From CAVRAZ01 sp963719135 (GTDB taxonomy: Bacteria > Pseudomonadota > Gammaproteobacteria > DSM-19610): DNA of 64,000 nucleotides. The stretch lies in contig CAVRAZ010000005.1 of assembly GCA_963719135.1 (NCBI GenBank), positions 1-64,000 of the forward strand, given 5' to 3'. A model generated the notes under the pieces. That model had not been told where the DNA came from. It made no database searches and saw only the letters and a list, made by a program, of their open reading frames with translations. This document shows positions 35,910-44,657 of the stretch, in pieces. Made by a program: the position numbers and the translations under genes. Each line of letters opens with the position of its first letter. The stretch's first letter is position 1.

Positions 35910-37531
35910 CGCCAGGGCTCCTTGTCGCTCGCGCTCTGCGGTGCGAACGGCTCGCCCGCCTTCGGCAGGTAATCGGCGTACACGTCGCGCGGAAATTCGG
36001 TGCCCGAGATCACCCGCGGCCGCAGAAACACCACCAGTTCGGATTTCTTGCGGGTGTTGTCGCGCAGATTGAGCAGATCGCCGATACCCGCGATGCGCGC
36101 CGTGCCGGGGATGCCGGCGTCCGACAGATCGACACTGTCCTGGATCAGTCCTCCCAGCACCGCGAGCTGACCGCTCTGCACCTGCAGCACCGATTCCAGC
36201 TCGCGCACCTGGATCTGCGGTACGAGACTTTCCAGGTTCGCGGCGGCGATACTCGGGTTCGGGTCCTTGACAAAGCTGGTCACCCGCGAAATGGTCGGCC
36301 GCACATTGAGCGTGACCGCGTCGTTCCTGCTGATCTGCGGCGTGACGGACATGACGAAGCCGACCGGGATCGTGTGCGGCGTCGTGGTGAAGGTGGTCTG
36401 TGCGGTGTTGGTGTTCAGCGCCGTCGTGTCGGATTCGACGGTGAAATATACGACGTTGTCGACCACCTTGAGCAGTGCGGTCTGATTGTTGATCGCCATG
36501 ATCTTCGGGCTCGAGAGCACCTTGACGTTGCCGAACTGCTCCAGCATGCGCACCGTCGCGCTGATGTTGCCGAGCGAGTTCGAGTCCTTGCCGTAGCTGA
36601 CCACCATGCGCGGCGGGGTCGTCAGATTCGTGCCCAGCAGGTCCTGAGTGATGTTGAGGCCGGTGGCGTCATTGGCCAGGCGCGACCAGTCGACGCCGAA
36701 CTGGTACTGATTGCTGAGTTCGACTTCGACGACGGTCGCCTCGATCAATACCTGGCGCTGCGCGCTGGACATCAATTGATCCAGGAACGCCTGGACCGTG
36801 CGCTGCTGGCGCTGCGTGGCGCGGACGGTCAGCAGCCCCGTCTCACGGTTGACGATGACATTTCTCGCTGCGGCCGCCGCGTCGTCGGGGCCGCCGTCGG
36901 CGACGATGGCAGCGATGTTGTCCTTGAGCGTTTCCCAGAACCTGTTGTTGGTGCTGGATTCCACCGCAGTGATCGAACTGTTGCCCGACGGGTCCGAGGT
37001 TTCGGCGCCGCCGGACTGGCCGGTCGTGGCGATCTGAGTCGCCACGCTGCTCTGGCTCTTGCTCGAGCGCGTCAGATTGACGTAGTCGATGCGGTAGGTG
37101 TACAGGTACGGCTGGTCCGGCTCGATGACCAGCAGCTTGTCCTCGAAGTGGTAGCGGAGCGGCACCTGGGCGGCGATCCGGTCGAGGATCTGCATCAGTG
37201 TCTGGTCGATGGCGTTGAGCGTTACCCGCCCGCTGACCCCCGGATGAATATCGATATTGACGCCGGCGTCGCGGGACAGTGCGAACAGCAGTTCATTGAC
37301 CGGGACATCGGTGACCAGCGTGCTGAAGGTCGCCTCAGGTCTCACTGCCTGTGGCGGCGGCAGCACGGGGACGCCGGTGACCGGCGCCGGTATCGCTGCC
37401 GTCCGCGCAACAGGCGCCTCCAGGTGCCCTTCCCCGGTCCTGTGGTCGATGTTCGCACAGCCGGGCCCGAGAAGCGCGAACGCCACGGGCAGGAGGGCGC
37501 GCCCGGGTAGTCCAGCGATACGTCTGGTCAT
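35906..37531 (-). CDS. mshL: MSHA outer-membrane secretin
   Basis: A 541-residue lipoprotein secretin. The signal and lipobox are VAFALLGPGCAN. An STN-like N0 domain follows (VTDVPVNELLFALSRDAGVN), then an N-domain (RQVLIEATVVEVELSNQYQFGVDW) and the secretin barrel (VKVLSSPKIMAINNQTALLK, PVGFVMSVTPQISRNDAVTL, VLGGLIQDSVDLSDAGIP, ELVVFLRPRVI). It forms the channel through which the pilus leaves. Confidence 0.93.
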   Translation of the reverse strand: MTRRIAGLPGRALLPVAFALLGPGCANIDHRTGEGHLEAPVARTAAIPAPVTGVPVLPPPQAVRPEATFSTLVTDVPVNELLFALSRDAGVNIDIHPGVSGRVTLNAIDQTLMQILDRIAAQVPLRYHFEDKLLVIEPDQPYLYTYRIDYVNLTRSSKSQSSVATQIATTGQSGGAETSDPSGNSSITAVESSTNNRFWETLKDNIAAIVADGGPDDAAAAARNVIVNRETGLLTVRATQRQQRTVQAFLDQLMSSAQRQVLIEATVVEVELSNQYQFGVDWSRLANDATGLNITQDLLGTNLTTPPRMVVSYGKDSNSLGNISATVRMLEQFGNVKVLSSPKIMAINNQTALLKVVDNVVYFTVESDTTALNTNTAQTTFTTTPHTIPVGFVMSVTPQISRNDAVTLNVRPTISRVTSFVKDPNPSIAAANLESLVPQIQVRELESVLQVQSGQLAVLGGLIQDSVDLSDAGIPGTARIAGIGDLLNLRDNTRKKSELVVFLRPRVISGTEFPRDVYADYLPKAGEPFAPQSASDKEPWR

Positions 37532-37534
37532 GGT

Positions 37535-38878
37535 TCAGCCCTGGCTCCGTCCGGCCGCGAACGAAGCGCGGATGGCGTTCAGGGAGCGCAAATAGGGTTT
37601 GTGAACCTGCAGGACATCTGGCAGTCCGGCGAGCGCCTGATAGGCTTCGGCTTTGTCGCCGAACTCGCCGTAGAGCACGCTGAACCGCCTGCGTCCGGAC
37701 ACGTGGGTCGCCCGCACGTAGATGTCGTCGAGCAGCGGCCGGATTTCGTCGCGGCGCAACAGTGATTCCAGCTTGCTCTGATCGTCGTCGTCGGTGAGCA
37801 GCACCTGAATGGTCAGACGATTGTCCGAATCGCCGGCAAGCCATGCCGCGGTGGCGGACAGGCGCTGTGTCACATAGCTGCCCCCGGCAGCGGGTCGAAT
37901 GGCGGTCAACGCCGAGATCTGCTCGGGCGACGCGGAAGCGATCGTCTTCGTATCCGGTGTGGTCCCGGCATCCGACGGGGCGTTCCACAGGCGAATGCCG
38001 GCCAGTGTGACGACGGTGAATCCGGCTGCCAGGGCCGCTGCGTAGCGCGGCCGGGCGCGCGGCGGCGCGCGGTGATCGGCGCCGTCGCGAATGGCGTGCT
38101 CGACATGACGTTTTTCCACGCGCCGGCTCTGCTCCGCGTAGGCGGCGAGCAAAGCCTTTTCCGCCAGCACGTGAACCTTGCGGATCAGGCCGTGCGATGC
38201 GCGCGCAAGTTTGCGGCAGGCGGCTGCGCTGAACAGTTCGCCGCCCTGATAGCCGGCGGTGTACAGACGGAATCTCACGTAATCCGCCACGCCGCTGTGG
38301 TCCAGCGCGCGCAGCTCGAATTGGTGGGTGATTCGGTCGCGCAACTGGCGCAGTTCGGGTTTCGCGAGCAACTGATTCAGTTCCGGCTGCCCGAACAGAA
38401 CGAGCTGCAAGAGTTTGTCCTGGACCGTCTCCAGATTGGACACCAGGCGCAGCGCTTCCAGCGTCGCTTCGGGCATGCACTGGGCTTCCTCGACGCACGC
38501 GACGACGCGCTTGCCCGCCCGGTGCTGTGCGATGAGGTAATCCTGCAGCGCGCGCTGCTGCTGGAGCCGGCCCAGGTCGACGTTGACGGCAATGCCCAGT
38601 TCCATCAGCAGCGCGCCGGTGACTTCGTCCGGGCTGAGATGCGGGTTGGCCAGGTAGACCACGACCACGGAGTCGGACAGCGTCTCCTGCAGCATCTGGC
38701 AGAGCATGGTCTTGCCGGCCCCCACTTCACCGGTGACCTTGACCATGCCTTCGCCGGCGCCGATGGCGTAGCGCAGGGCGTGGAGAATCTCGGCTCGATC
38801 GCAGCCGCCGAAGAACCGACGGGTGTCCGGCGTGATCCGGAAAGGTGGCAGCTTGAGTCCGAAGTAGGCTGTATACAT
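37535..38878 (-). CDS. mshM: MshM-like AAA ATPase with C-terminal SPOR-like domain
   Basis: A 447-residue ExeA/MshM-type protein. The N-terminus MYTAYFGLKLPPFRITPDTR is typical. Walker A is GEVGAGKTMLCQM, Walker B is VVACVEEAQCMPEATLEALR, and the arginine region is QLRDRITHQFELRALD. A membrane helix (AAALAAGFTVVTLAGIRLW, about 285-303) precedes a periplasmic SPOR-like domain (LTIQVLLTDDDDQ ... FSVLYGEFGDKAEAYQALAGLP), which suggests peptidoglycan binding. It heads the minus-strand pilus operon. Confidence 0.9.
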   Translation of the reverse strand: MYTAYFGLKLPPFRITPDTRRFFGGCDRAEILHALRYAIGAGEGMVKVTGEVGAGKTMLCQMLQETLSDSVVVVYLANPHLSPDEVTGALLMELGIAVNVDLGRLQQQRALQDYLIAQHRAGKRVVACVEEAQCMPEATLEALRLVSNLETVQDKLLQLVLFGQPELNQLLAKPELRQLRDRITHQFELRALDHSGVADYVRFRLYTAGYQGGELFSAAACRKLARASHGLIRKVHVLAEKALLAAYAEQSRRVEKRHVEHAIRDGADHRAPPRARPRYAAALAAGFTVVTLAGIRLWNAPSDAGTTPDTKTIASASPEQISALTAIRPAAGGSYVTQRLSATAAWLAGDSDNRLTIQVLLTDDDDQSKLESLLRRDEIRPLLDDIYVRATHVSGRRRFSVLYGEFGDKAEAYQALAGLPDVLQVHKPYLRSLNAIRASFAAGRSQG

Positions 38879-39019
38879 GTCAAAAAAGCGTTGTTTTGAG
38901 GATCCCGACCGGAAGGCTGCAAATTGCGAGCCAGCCGGAGGGGATTTCGATTTCTTGGGTGTATGAGTTGTTAAATCAACAGGGTAGCTTTTGTCCCGCG
39001 TGGAGGTCAGGACGGGCGT

Positions 39020-39973
39020 TCAGGCGCAATGAGTGGATTCGTTGAGGCGCAGGGTCCCGGTCAGCTCGGCAACCGACTCCAAACGATGGCGTCGCAGATA
39101 GTCCGCGATGCCCTGGTTGATGGACTGGCAGATCAGCGGATCGTAGAACAGCGCCGTGCCCACACCTACTGCGCTGGCGCCGGCGACGAGGAACTCGATC
39201 GCGTCCTCCGCGCTTGCGACGCCGCCCTGACCGATGATGGGAATGCCCTGCGAGCGGCACACCTGGTACACCTGGTGAACCTTGAGCAACGCGATCGGCT
39301 TGATGGCGGGGCCGGACAGGCCGCCCTGGTTGTTGCCGATGACCGGCCGGCGCCGCTCGATGTCGATGGCCATGCCCATCAGCGTGTTGATCACCGCGAA
39401 GCCATCGGTACCTGCGTCGATGCAGCGCTGCGCGTTCTTGGCGATGTCGGTCTGGTTGGGCGAAAGCTTGGTGATCAGCGGCTTGCCGGTGGCCTTGCGG
39501 CAGGTTTCGACCACGCGCGCGGACATGTCCGGATCGTTGCCGAAGGCCACGCCGCCTTCCTTCACGTTCGGGCACGAGATATTGATTTCGATGGCGTCAA
39601 TGGGTGAGTCGTCGAACCGCTTCGTGACCTCGAAATACTCCTCGACGGTCGAACCTGAAACGTTGGCGATGAACCGGGTTTCCGCGAAATCGAGTTCCGG
39701 CAGGATCTTGCGGACAACGTGATCGACGCCGGGGTTCTGCAAGCCGATGGCATTCAACATGCCCTCGGGCGTTTCGCAGACGCGGTGCGGCGGGTTGCCC
39801 AGGCGCGGCGCCAGTGTGGTGCCCTTGAGGCACACGGCGCCGACGTCGCGGTTGGAAAAGCCGACGACCCGCGTGTACTCTTCGCCGAACCCGACGCACC
39901 CGGACAGCAAGACCAGGGGCGAATTGAATGAAAGACCGCAAAACTCGATTCTAAGTGGGCTGTCGTCTGTCAT
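39020..39973 (-). CDS. pyrD: dihydroorotate dehydrogenase, class 1B-type catalytic subunit
   Basis: A 317-residue FMN enzyme of pyrimidine synthesis. The catalytic base is C134 in IEINISCPNVKEGG, marking the class 1B cytosolic type (class 2 enzymes use Ser). Other blocks are NAIGLQNPG, KPLITKLSPNQTDIAK, GLSGPAIKPIAL and IIGQGGVASAEDA. Class 1B normally works with the Fe-S/FAD subunit PyrK, which is not adjacent here. Its start codon overlaps that of trmL on the opposite strand. Confidence 0.93.
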   Translation of the reverse strand: MTDDSPLRIEFCGLSFNSPLVLLSGCVGFGEEYTRVVGFSNRDVGAVCLKGTTLAPRLGNPPHRVCETPEGMLNAIGLQNPGVDHVVRKILPELDFAETRFIANVSGSTVEEYFEVTKRFDDSPIDAIEINISCPNVKEGGVAFGNDPDMSARVVETCRKATGKPLITKLSPNQTDIAKNAQRCIDAGTDGFAVINTLMGMAIDIERRRPVIGNNQGGLSGPAIKPIALLKVHQVYQVCRSQGIPIIGQGGVASAEDAIEFLVAGASAVGVGTALFYDPLICQSINQGIADYLRRHRLESVAELTGTLRLNESTHCA

Positions 39974-40439
39974 GTTTCACATCGTTCTCTACCAGCCGGA
40001 AATTCCGCCGAACACGGGCAACGTCATTCGCCTGTGCGCCAACACCGGTTGCCGCCTGCACCTGATCCGCCCGCTGGGTTTCGAGTTCGAGGATCGCAGG
40101 CTGCGCCGCGCCGGCCTGGATTATCGCGAATGGGCGAGCGTGAGCATACACGACAATCTCGAGGCGTTCCGGGAACAGCATGCCGACGCCCGGCTCTGGG
40201 CCGTCTCGACGCGCGGTACCACCCTCCATACGGCCGCGCACTACCGCGCCGGCGACGCATTCCTGTTCGGACCCGAGACGCGGGGCCTGCCGGCGGATTT
40301 GCTGGACGCGCTGGCGCCGGAACGGGTATTGCGGCTGCCGATGGTGGCGCACAGTCGCAGTCTGAATCTTTCCAACGCGGTTGCGGTCACGCTCTACGAA
40401 GCCTGGCGCCAGCTCGATTTCTGCGGCGCCCGCACCTGA
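39972..40439 (+). CDS. trmL: tRNA (cytidine(34)-2'-O)-methyltransferase
   Basis: A 155-residue SPOUT methyltransferase that modifies the wobble base of leucine tRNAs. The family start is MFHIVLYQPEIPPNTGNVIRLC. The knot region has FLFGPETRGLPADLL and LRLPMVAHSRSLNLSNAVAVTLYEAW. Length is standard. The ATG shares CATG (39971-39974) with the divergent pyrD start, so each leader lies inside the other gene. No clear ribosome site. Confidence 0.95.
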   Translation: MFHIVLYQPEIPPNTGNVIRLCANTGCRLHLIRPLGFEFEDRRLRRAGLDYREWASVSIHDNLEAFREQHADARLWAVSTRGTTLHTAAHYRAGDAFLFGPETRGLPADLLDALAPERVLRLPMVAHSRSLNLSNAVAVTLYEAWRQLDFCGART

Positions 40440-40457
40440 GCGGGTCCGCCGCCACGC

Positions 40458-41480
40458 TCAAATCCACCACTCGGCCTTCAGGTCACGCATCATGAGCGCC
40501 TCGACCGCTTCCCGCGGCGCCAGCCCGTGGTAAAGGACCTGGTCAACCTGCTCAGCGATCGGCATGTCAACCTGGTGGCGCCGTGCCAGGTGCACCACCT
40601 CGCGCGCCGTGTGCACGCCTTCGACCGCCTGGCCGATTTCGCGGATGGCGTTGTCCAGCGCCTTGCCCTGACCCAGCGCCAGGCCAAGTCTGCGATTGCG
40701 CGACTGATTGTCGGTGCACGTCAGGACCAGATCGCCGACGCCGGCCAGTCCCATGAACGTCTCGCGCTTGCCTCCGAGCGCCAGACCCAGCCGCATGATC
40801 TCGGCGAGGCCGCGCGTGATGAGCGCAGCGCGGCTGTTGGCGCCGAAGCCCAGACCGTCGGCGACGCCGGCGGCGATCGCCAGCACGTTCTTGACCGCTC
40901 CACCCAGTTCGACGCCGGGTACGTCGTCGCTGGTGTAGACGCGGAAATACCGGCTGTGAAAGCGTGCGGCGACTTCGCTGGCGAATTCGGCGTCGTCGGA
41001 CGCCGCCGTGACAGCGGTTGGCAGTTGCCGTGCGACTTCCAGCGCAAAACTGGGGCCGGAAATGATGGCGGTCGCCACTGGACGCGTCAGCGTCTCGGCG
41101 ACCACCTGGTGCAGGAATTTCCCGGATTGCGGTTCCAGGCCCTTGGTGGCCCAGACCAGCCGAACCGGGGCTTCTCCCAACGCGCATGCCAGCGCCTGCA
41201 ACGTGGGACGAAAGCCCACGCTGGCTACGGCAATGACGATGAGATCGACGCCGGCGACCGCCTGTTGCAGGTCGGCCATCGGCGCGATGGATTGCGGCAG
41301 TTCGATGCCGGGCACGCGCTGCTGGTTGACCCTGTCAGCCGCCAGCGCGGCGACGAGATCCGGATCATGGTCCCAGAGATGTACGCGGGCGCCCGTGCGA
41401 GCCAGTTGCAGTGCCAGCGCCGTGCCCCAGCAGCCGGCGCCGAGTACTGTGACACATTGATCGTCCCGACCACAGGCCAT
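40458..41480 (-). CDS. gpsA: glycerol-3-phosphate dehydrogenase (NAD(P)+)
   Basis: A 340-residue cytosolic enzyme making sn-glycerol-3-phosphate for phospholipids. The nucleotide-binding motif is VLGAGCWGTALALQLA. The catalytic Lys region is VELGGAVKNVLAIAAGVADGLGFGAN, followed by GLAGVGDLVLTCT. The ATG at 41480 lies 4 bases after the secB stop; the open frame upstream of it is secB sequence. Order secB-gpsA is conserved in the class. Confidence 0.96.
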   Translation of the reverse strand: MACGRDDQCVTVLGAGCWGTALALQLARTGARVHLWDHDPDLVAALAADRVNQQRVPGIELPQSIAPMADLQQAVAGVDLIVIAVASVGFRPTLQALACALGEAPVRLVWATKGLEPQSGKFLHQVVAETLTRPVATAIISGPSFALEVARQLPTAVTAASDDAEFASEVAARFHSRYFRVYTSDDVPGVELGGAVKNVLAIAAGVADGLGFGANSRAALITRGLAEIMRLGLALGGKRETFMGLAGVGDLVLTCTDNQSRNRRLGLALGQGKALDNAIREIGQAVEGVHTAREVVHLARRHQVDMPIAEQVDQVLYHGLAPREAVEALMMRDLKAEWWI

Positions 41481-41484
41481 GGAC

Positions 41485-41973
41485 TCAGCGTGCGTCCGGA
41501 CTATTCGAAGCCTCGCGTGCGCGCGCGGTGTCGGCAACCTGCTCTGCGTACAGCGCATCGAAATTGATCGGCGTCAGCAGTACTTGCGGGAAGCCCGCCT
41601 TTGTCACCAGATCGGATATGGCCTCGACTGCAAACGGATAAAGTGTATTGGGGCAGTAAGCGCCGAGCATGTAATGAGTCTGTCGGTCGTCGAAGTGATC
41701 CAGGGCGAACAATCCGGCCTGGTGCGTCTCGATCAGAAAAGCGGTCCGGTCGTCTTGTTTGGCGGTGACCGTGATATTCAGCACCACTTCGAAAAGATTC
41801 TCCTCGACATGGCGCGCCTGCGACTGCAGGTTGAAATTGATGTCCGGCTCCCACGTCGACTTGAAAGACGTCAACGGGTTGGGTGCCTCCAGCGAGGCGT
41901 CCTTCAGATAGGTGCGAATGAAACGGACCTGGGGCGCCTTTTCGTTGGCTTTCGTCGGGTTTGGATCAGCCAT
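41485..41973 (-). CDS. secB: protein-export chaperone SecB
   Basis: A 162-residue acidic tetrameric chaperone that keeps preproteins unfolded for SecA. Family blocks are FIRTYLKDASLEAPN, WEPDINFNLQSQAR, YMLGAYCPNTLYPFAVEAISDLVTKAGFPQVLLTPINFDALYAEQ. It lies between the rhodanese gene and gpsA; the grxC gene usual at this place is missing. Confidence 0.96.
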   Translation of the reverse strand: MADPNPTKANEKAPQVRFIRTYLKDASLEAPNPLTSFKSTWEPDINFNLQSQARHVEENLFEVVLNITVTAKQDDRTAFLIETHQAGLFALDHFDDRQTHYMLGAYCPNTLYPFAVEAISDLVTKAGFPQVLLTPINFDALYAEQVADTARAREASNSPDAR

Positions 41974-42029
41974 GGCGTGCCTGTGTTGTGGAAGACGGGA
42001 TTGCGGTGGTCATCCACCCGGCACTGAGA

Positions 42030-42461
42030 TCAGTCCCTGCCGATGGGCAGGTTTGCGCTTTGCCAGGCTGCGACACCGCCGCGCAAATTATACAGATTTT
42101 CGAATCCGTGTTTTTTCAGAATGGCGCCGACCGCAGTCGAGCGATTGCCGGAACGGCAGTATGCGATCACCGGCCGGTCTTTGTACTTGTCCAGTTCGCC
42201 GACGCGTTCGTGCAGATGCTTCAACGGAATGTGAACGGCGTCGGGAATGTGCCCGGCGCGAAAATCGCCGTCGTCACGTACGTCCAGAAACAGCGCATTG
42301 GACCGGTTGCTGAGCAGCGTCGCCTCGCTTGCACCGATGGATCGCATGCCGCTGATTCTGGCTCGCAATTCAACCACGACCAGCATTGCCAGCACGGCGA
42401 AGAAGGCGAGGAAAAGCAGCTGGTGATTGCCGACAAATTCGAGGTACTGGTTCCAGGGCAT
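42030..42461 (-). CDS. membrane-anchored rhodanese-like protein (YibN-like)
   Basis: A 143-residue protein. One N-terminal helix (LLFLAFFAVLAMLVVVELRA) precedes a rhodanese domain with active-site C102 in VIAYCRSGNRSTAV and the end NLYNLRGGVAAWQSANLPI. It probably carries or transfers persulfide sulfur at the inner membrane. Its neighbour upstream is a BigR-type ArsR gene, 54 bases away on the same strand, which suggests regulation by sulfide or persulfide. Confidence 0.9.
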   Translation of the reverse strand: MPWNQYLEFVGNHQLLFLAFFAVLAMLVVVELRARISGMRSIGASEATLLSNRSNALFLDVRDDGDFRAGHIPDAVHIPLKHLHERVGELDKYKDRPVIAYCRSGNRSTAVGAILKKHGFENLYNLRGGVAAWQSANLPIGRD

Positions 42462-42515
42462 GGCGCGGTGGTCTGGTGATGTGCCGCCTTGGGTGGGTTG
42501 ATTTAACCCGACCGG

Positions 42516-42836
42516 TCAGCCGTGGCCGACGGTGCAGAAGACTTCGCGCATCATGCCGATCAGGCGCAGGGTGCGCGAGTCGCCGACGCGGTAGTAGACG
42601 CGGTTCGCGTCCTTGCGCGAAATCAGAATGCCTTTGTCACGCAGTATCGCCAGATGCTGGGAGATATTGCTCTGCGACGTACCGACGTGTTCCACGATGT
42701 CCTGCACGCTGATTTCCCGGTCGCCGAGGGTGCAGAGAATCTTCAACCGAAGCGGATGCGACATCGCTTTAAGTGAACGCGAGGCGCGGTCGATGTCTTC
42801 GTCGCGAGTAATCAATGGCTCAGCTACTTGCAGCAT
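42516..42836 (-). CDS. ArsR-family repressor with a BigR/SqrR-like cysteine pair
   Basis: A 106-residue winged-helix regulator. The DNA-recognition helix is SQSNISQHLAILRDKG and the wing is ANRVYYRVGD. There is no metal-site CxC; two cysteines, C35 (LKILCTLGD) and C101 (REVFCTVGHG), are 66 residues apart, the spacing of the redox pair (C41/C107) in the persulfide sensor SqrR. The ATG at 42836 has GGAG 9 bases upstream; an ATG at 42863 has none. It is divergent from gpmI and precedes the rhodanese gene. A matching operator candidate lies at 43012-43028. Confidence 0.88.
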   Translation of the reverse strand: MLQVAEPLITRDEDIDRASRSLKAMSHPLRLKILCTLGDREISVQDIVEHVGTSQSNISQHLAILRDKGILISRKDANRVYYRVGDSRTLRLIGMMREVFCTVGHG

Positions 42837-43011
42837 GAACAACAACTCCGGTCGTGTGGTCATTGAGGCGGACTTCAAGCGTACCCGATCAGACAATGCA
42901 TGAGGGCGAACTATGCCTTTTATCAAAAAAACATTATACAATAATAAAGGTGCAAAGGAAGCAACTGAAAATAAGCATCTGATTTTCCATTGGCAAGTGG
43001 CCCTTCGAGAG

Positions 43012-43028
43012 TTTAGACTAAATCTAAA
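43012..43028. promoter_or_regulatory. palindromic operator candidate between the ArsR gene and gpmI
   Basis: TTTAGACTAAATCTAAA: perfect 6-base arms with a 5-base centre, in an AT-rich divergent intergenic region that is otherwise unlike the GC-rich flanks. ArsR-family dimers bind such AT-rich dyads. It lies about 175 bases before the ArsR start and 40 before gpmI. Confidence 0.55.
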
Positions 43029-43067
43029 AGCAGCGACGGCGCCTCCCGGCGCGAAGACAGACTCGAA

Positions 43068-44657
43068 ATGACAGAAATGCTCGCGAAGCCGCTTGTTCTG
43101 GTCATTCTGGATGGCTGGGGGCACGGCGACAATTCGAAAGACAACGCGATCGCCGCCGCCCGCAAACCGGTCTGGGATCGCCTCTGGAGCCAGTATCCCC
43201 ACACACTGATCAGAACCTCGGGCGCTGCAGTCGGGCTACCCGGCCACCAGATGGGCAATTCCGAAGTGGGCCACCTCAATCTGGGTGCCGGCCGCGTGGT
43301 ATATCAGGAGTTTACGCGCGTAAGCCGATCCATCAAGACCGGCTCGTTTTTCACCAATGCCACACTCACCGATGCCGTCGACCTGGCTGTGCAAAACGGC
43401 AGGGCCGTGCACATTCTCGGGTTGCTTTCGCCCGGCGGGGTGCACAGTCACGAAGATCACATTCACGCCATGGCGCAGTTGGCCGCCGAGCGCGGCGCCT
43501 CGCAAGTCTACCTGCACGCATTCCTGGATGGGCGCGATACGCCGCCGCGCAGCGCCGCCGCCTCGCTGGCGGCGGTGGAGGCCAAATTCGCCGAACTTGG
43601 CGCGGGCCGGTTCGCTTCCATGATCGGTCGTTACTACGCGATGGACCGCGATCACCGTTGGCCGCGTATCCGGGCGGCCTATGAATTGATCACCAGGGGC
43701 GAGGCGGAGTTCACCGCCCCGGACGCGCTTGCGGCGCTGAAAATGGCCTACGACCGTGCCGAAAGTGACGAGTTCGTAAAGGCGACGAGCATCCGCCGTC
43801 AGGGCGAAGCACCGGTCCGGGTCGAGGACGGCGATGTCGTCGTCTTCATGAACTATCGTTCCGACCGCGCCCGCCAGATCACGCGGCCCTTTGTCGAACC
43901 GGATTTTGACGGCTTTGATCGCATCGCCCGGCCGCGACTGGGCCGGTTCGTCAGCCTGACCGAGTACAACGCCGAATTCGACCTGCCGGTCGCGTTTCCG
44001 CCCGAACGCCTGCACAATGTACTGGGTGGCTATCTGTCGAAGCTGGGCATGCGCCAGCTGCGACTGGCCGAAACCGAGAAATATGCCCACGTAACGTTCT
44101 TCTTCAACGGGGGGGTGGAGGAACCGTTCGAGGGGGAAGACCGGATACTGGTGCCTTCACCGATGGTGGCGACGTACGACCTTCAGCCGGAGATGAACGC
44201 TTCGCGGGTCACCGACCGGCTTGTCGAGGCGGTCGAGAGCCGGCAATATGACGTGATCATCTGCAACTACGCGAACCCCGATATGGTCGGGCACACCGGT
44301 AATTTCGACGCGGCCGTCAAGGCCATCGAGGCGATCGACGTCTGCCTCGGGCGCATCCTGAACGCGGTGCAGCGCGCCGGCGGCGAAGTGTTGATCACCG
44401 CCGACCACGGCAACGCCGAAAAGATGCTGAGCAAAGAAACCGGACAGGCGCACACGGCCCACACGTCCAATCGGGTGCCCCTTGTCTACGTCGGCCGGCC
44501 GGCCCTGTTAGAATCCGGCTCGCTGTGCGATATCGCGCCGTCAATGCTCCGGCTGATGGATTTGCCGATTCCTCTGGAGATGACCGGCCATAACCTCATC
44601 GATCTGAACGCCGAGGCGATCACCGCGTCCGACTCCACGGTCGAAGTCAGCGCCTAG
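43068..44657 (+). CDS. gpmI: 2,3-bisphosphoglycerate-independent phosphoglycerate mutase
   Basis: A 529-residue manganese-dependent glycolytic enzyme. The alkaline-phosphatase-fold start is LVILDGWGHGDN. The phospho-Ser is in HQMGNSEVGHLNLGAGR. Further blocks are HIHAMAQLAAERGASQVYLH, FLDGRDTPPRSA, MNYRSDRARQI, NYANPDMVGHTG and ITADHGNAEKM. A second ATG at 43077 is possible. The gene is divergent from the ArsR gene and its stop overlaps the GTG start of the envC-like gene. Confidence 0.96.
   Translation: MTEMLAKPLVLVILDGWGHGDNSKDNAIAAARKPVWDRLWSQYPHTLIRTSGAAVGLPGHQMGNSEVGHLNLGAGRVVYQEFTRVSRSIKTGSFFTNATLTDAVDLAVQNGRAVHILGLLSPGGVHSHEDHIHAMAQLAAERGASQVYLHAFLDGRDTPPRSAAASLAAVEAKFAELGAGRFASMIGRYYAMDRDHRWPRIRAAYELITRGEAEFTAPDALAALKMAYDRAESDEFVKATSIRRQGEAPVRVEDGDVVVFMNYRSDRARQITRPFVEPDFDGFDRIARPRLGRFVSLTEYNAEFDLPVAFPPERLHNVLGGYLSKLGMRQLRLAETEKYAHVTFFFNGGVEEPFEGEDRILVPSPMVATYDLQPEMNASRVTDRLVEAVESRQYDVIICNYANPDMVGHTGNFDAAVKAIEAIDVCLGRILNAVQRAGGEVLITADHGNAEKMLSKETGQAHTAHTSNRVPLVYVGRPALLESGSLCDIAPSMLRLMDLPIPLEMTGHNLIDLNAEAITASDSTVEVSA

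Noticed and set aside
35372..37510. A 712-residue open frame on the plus strand over mshN and mshL
   Set aside because: Antisense of two well-identified genes, without any recognisable motif.
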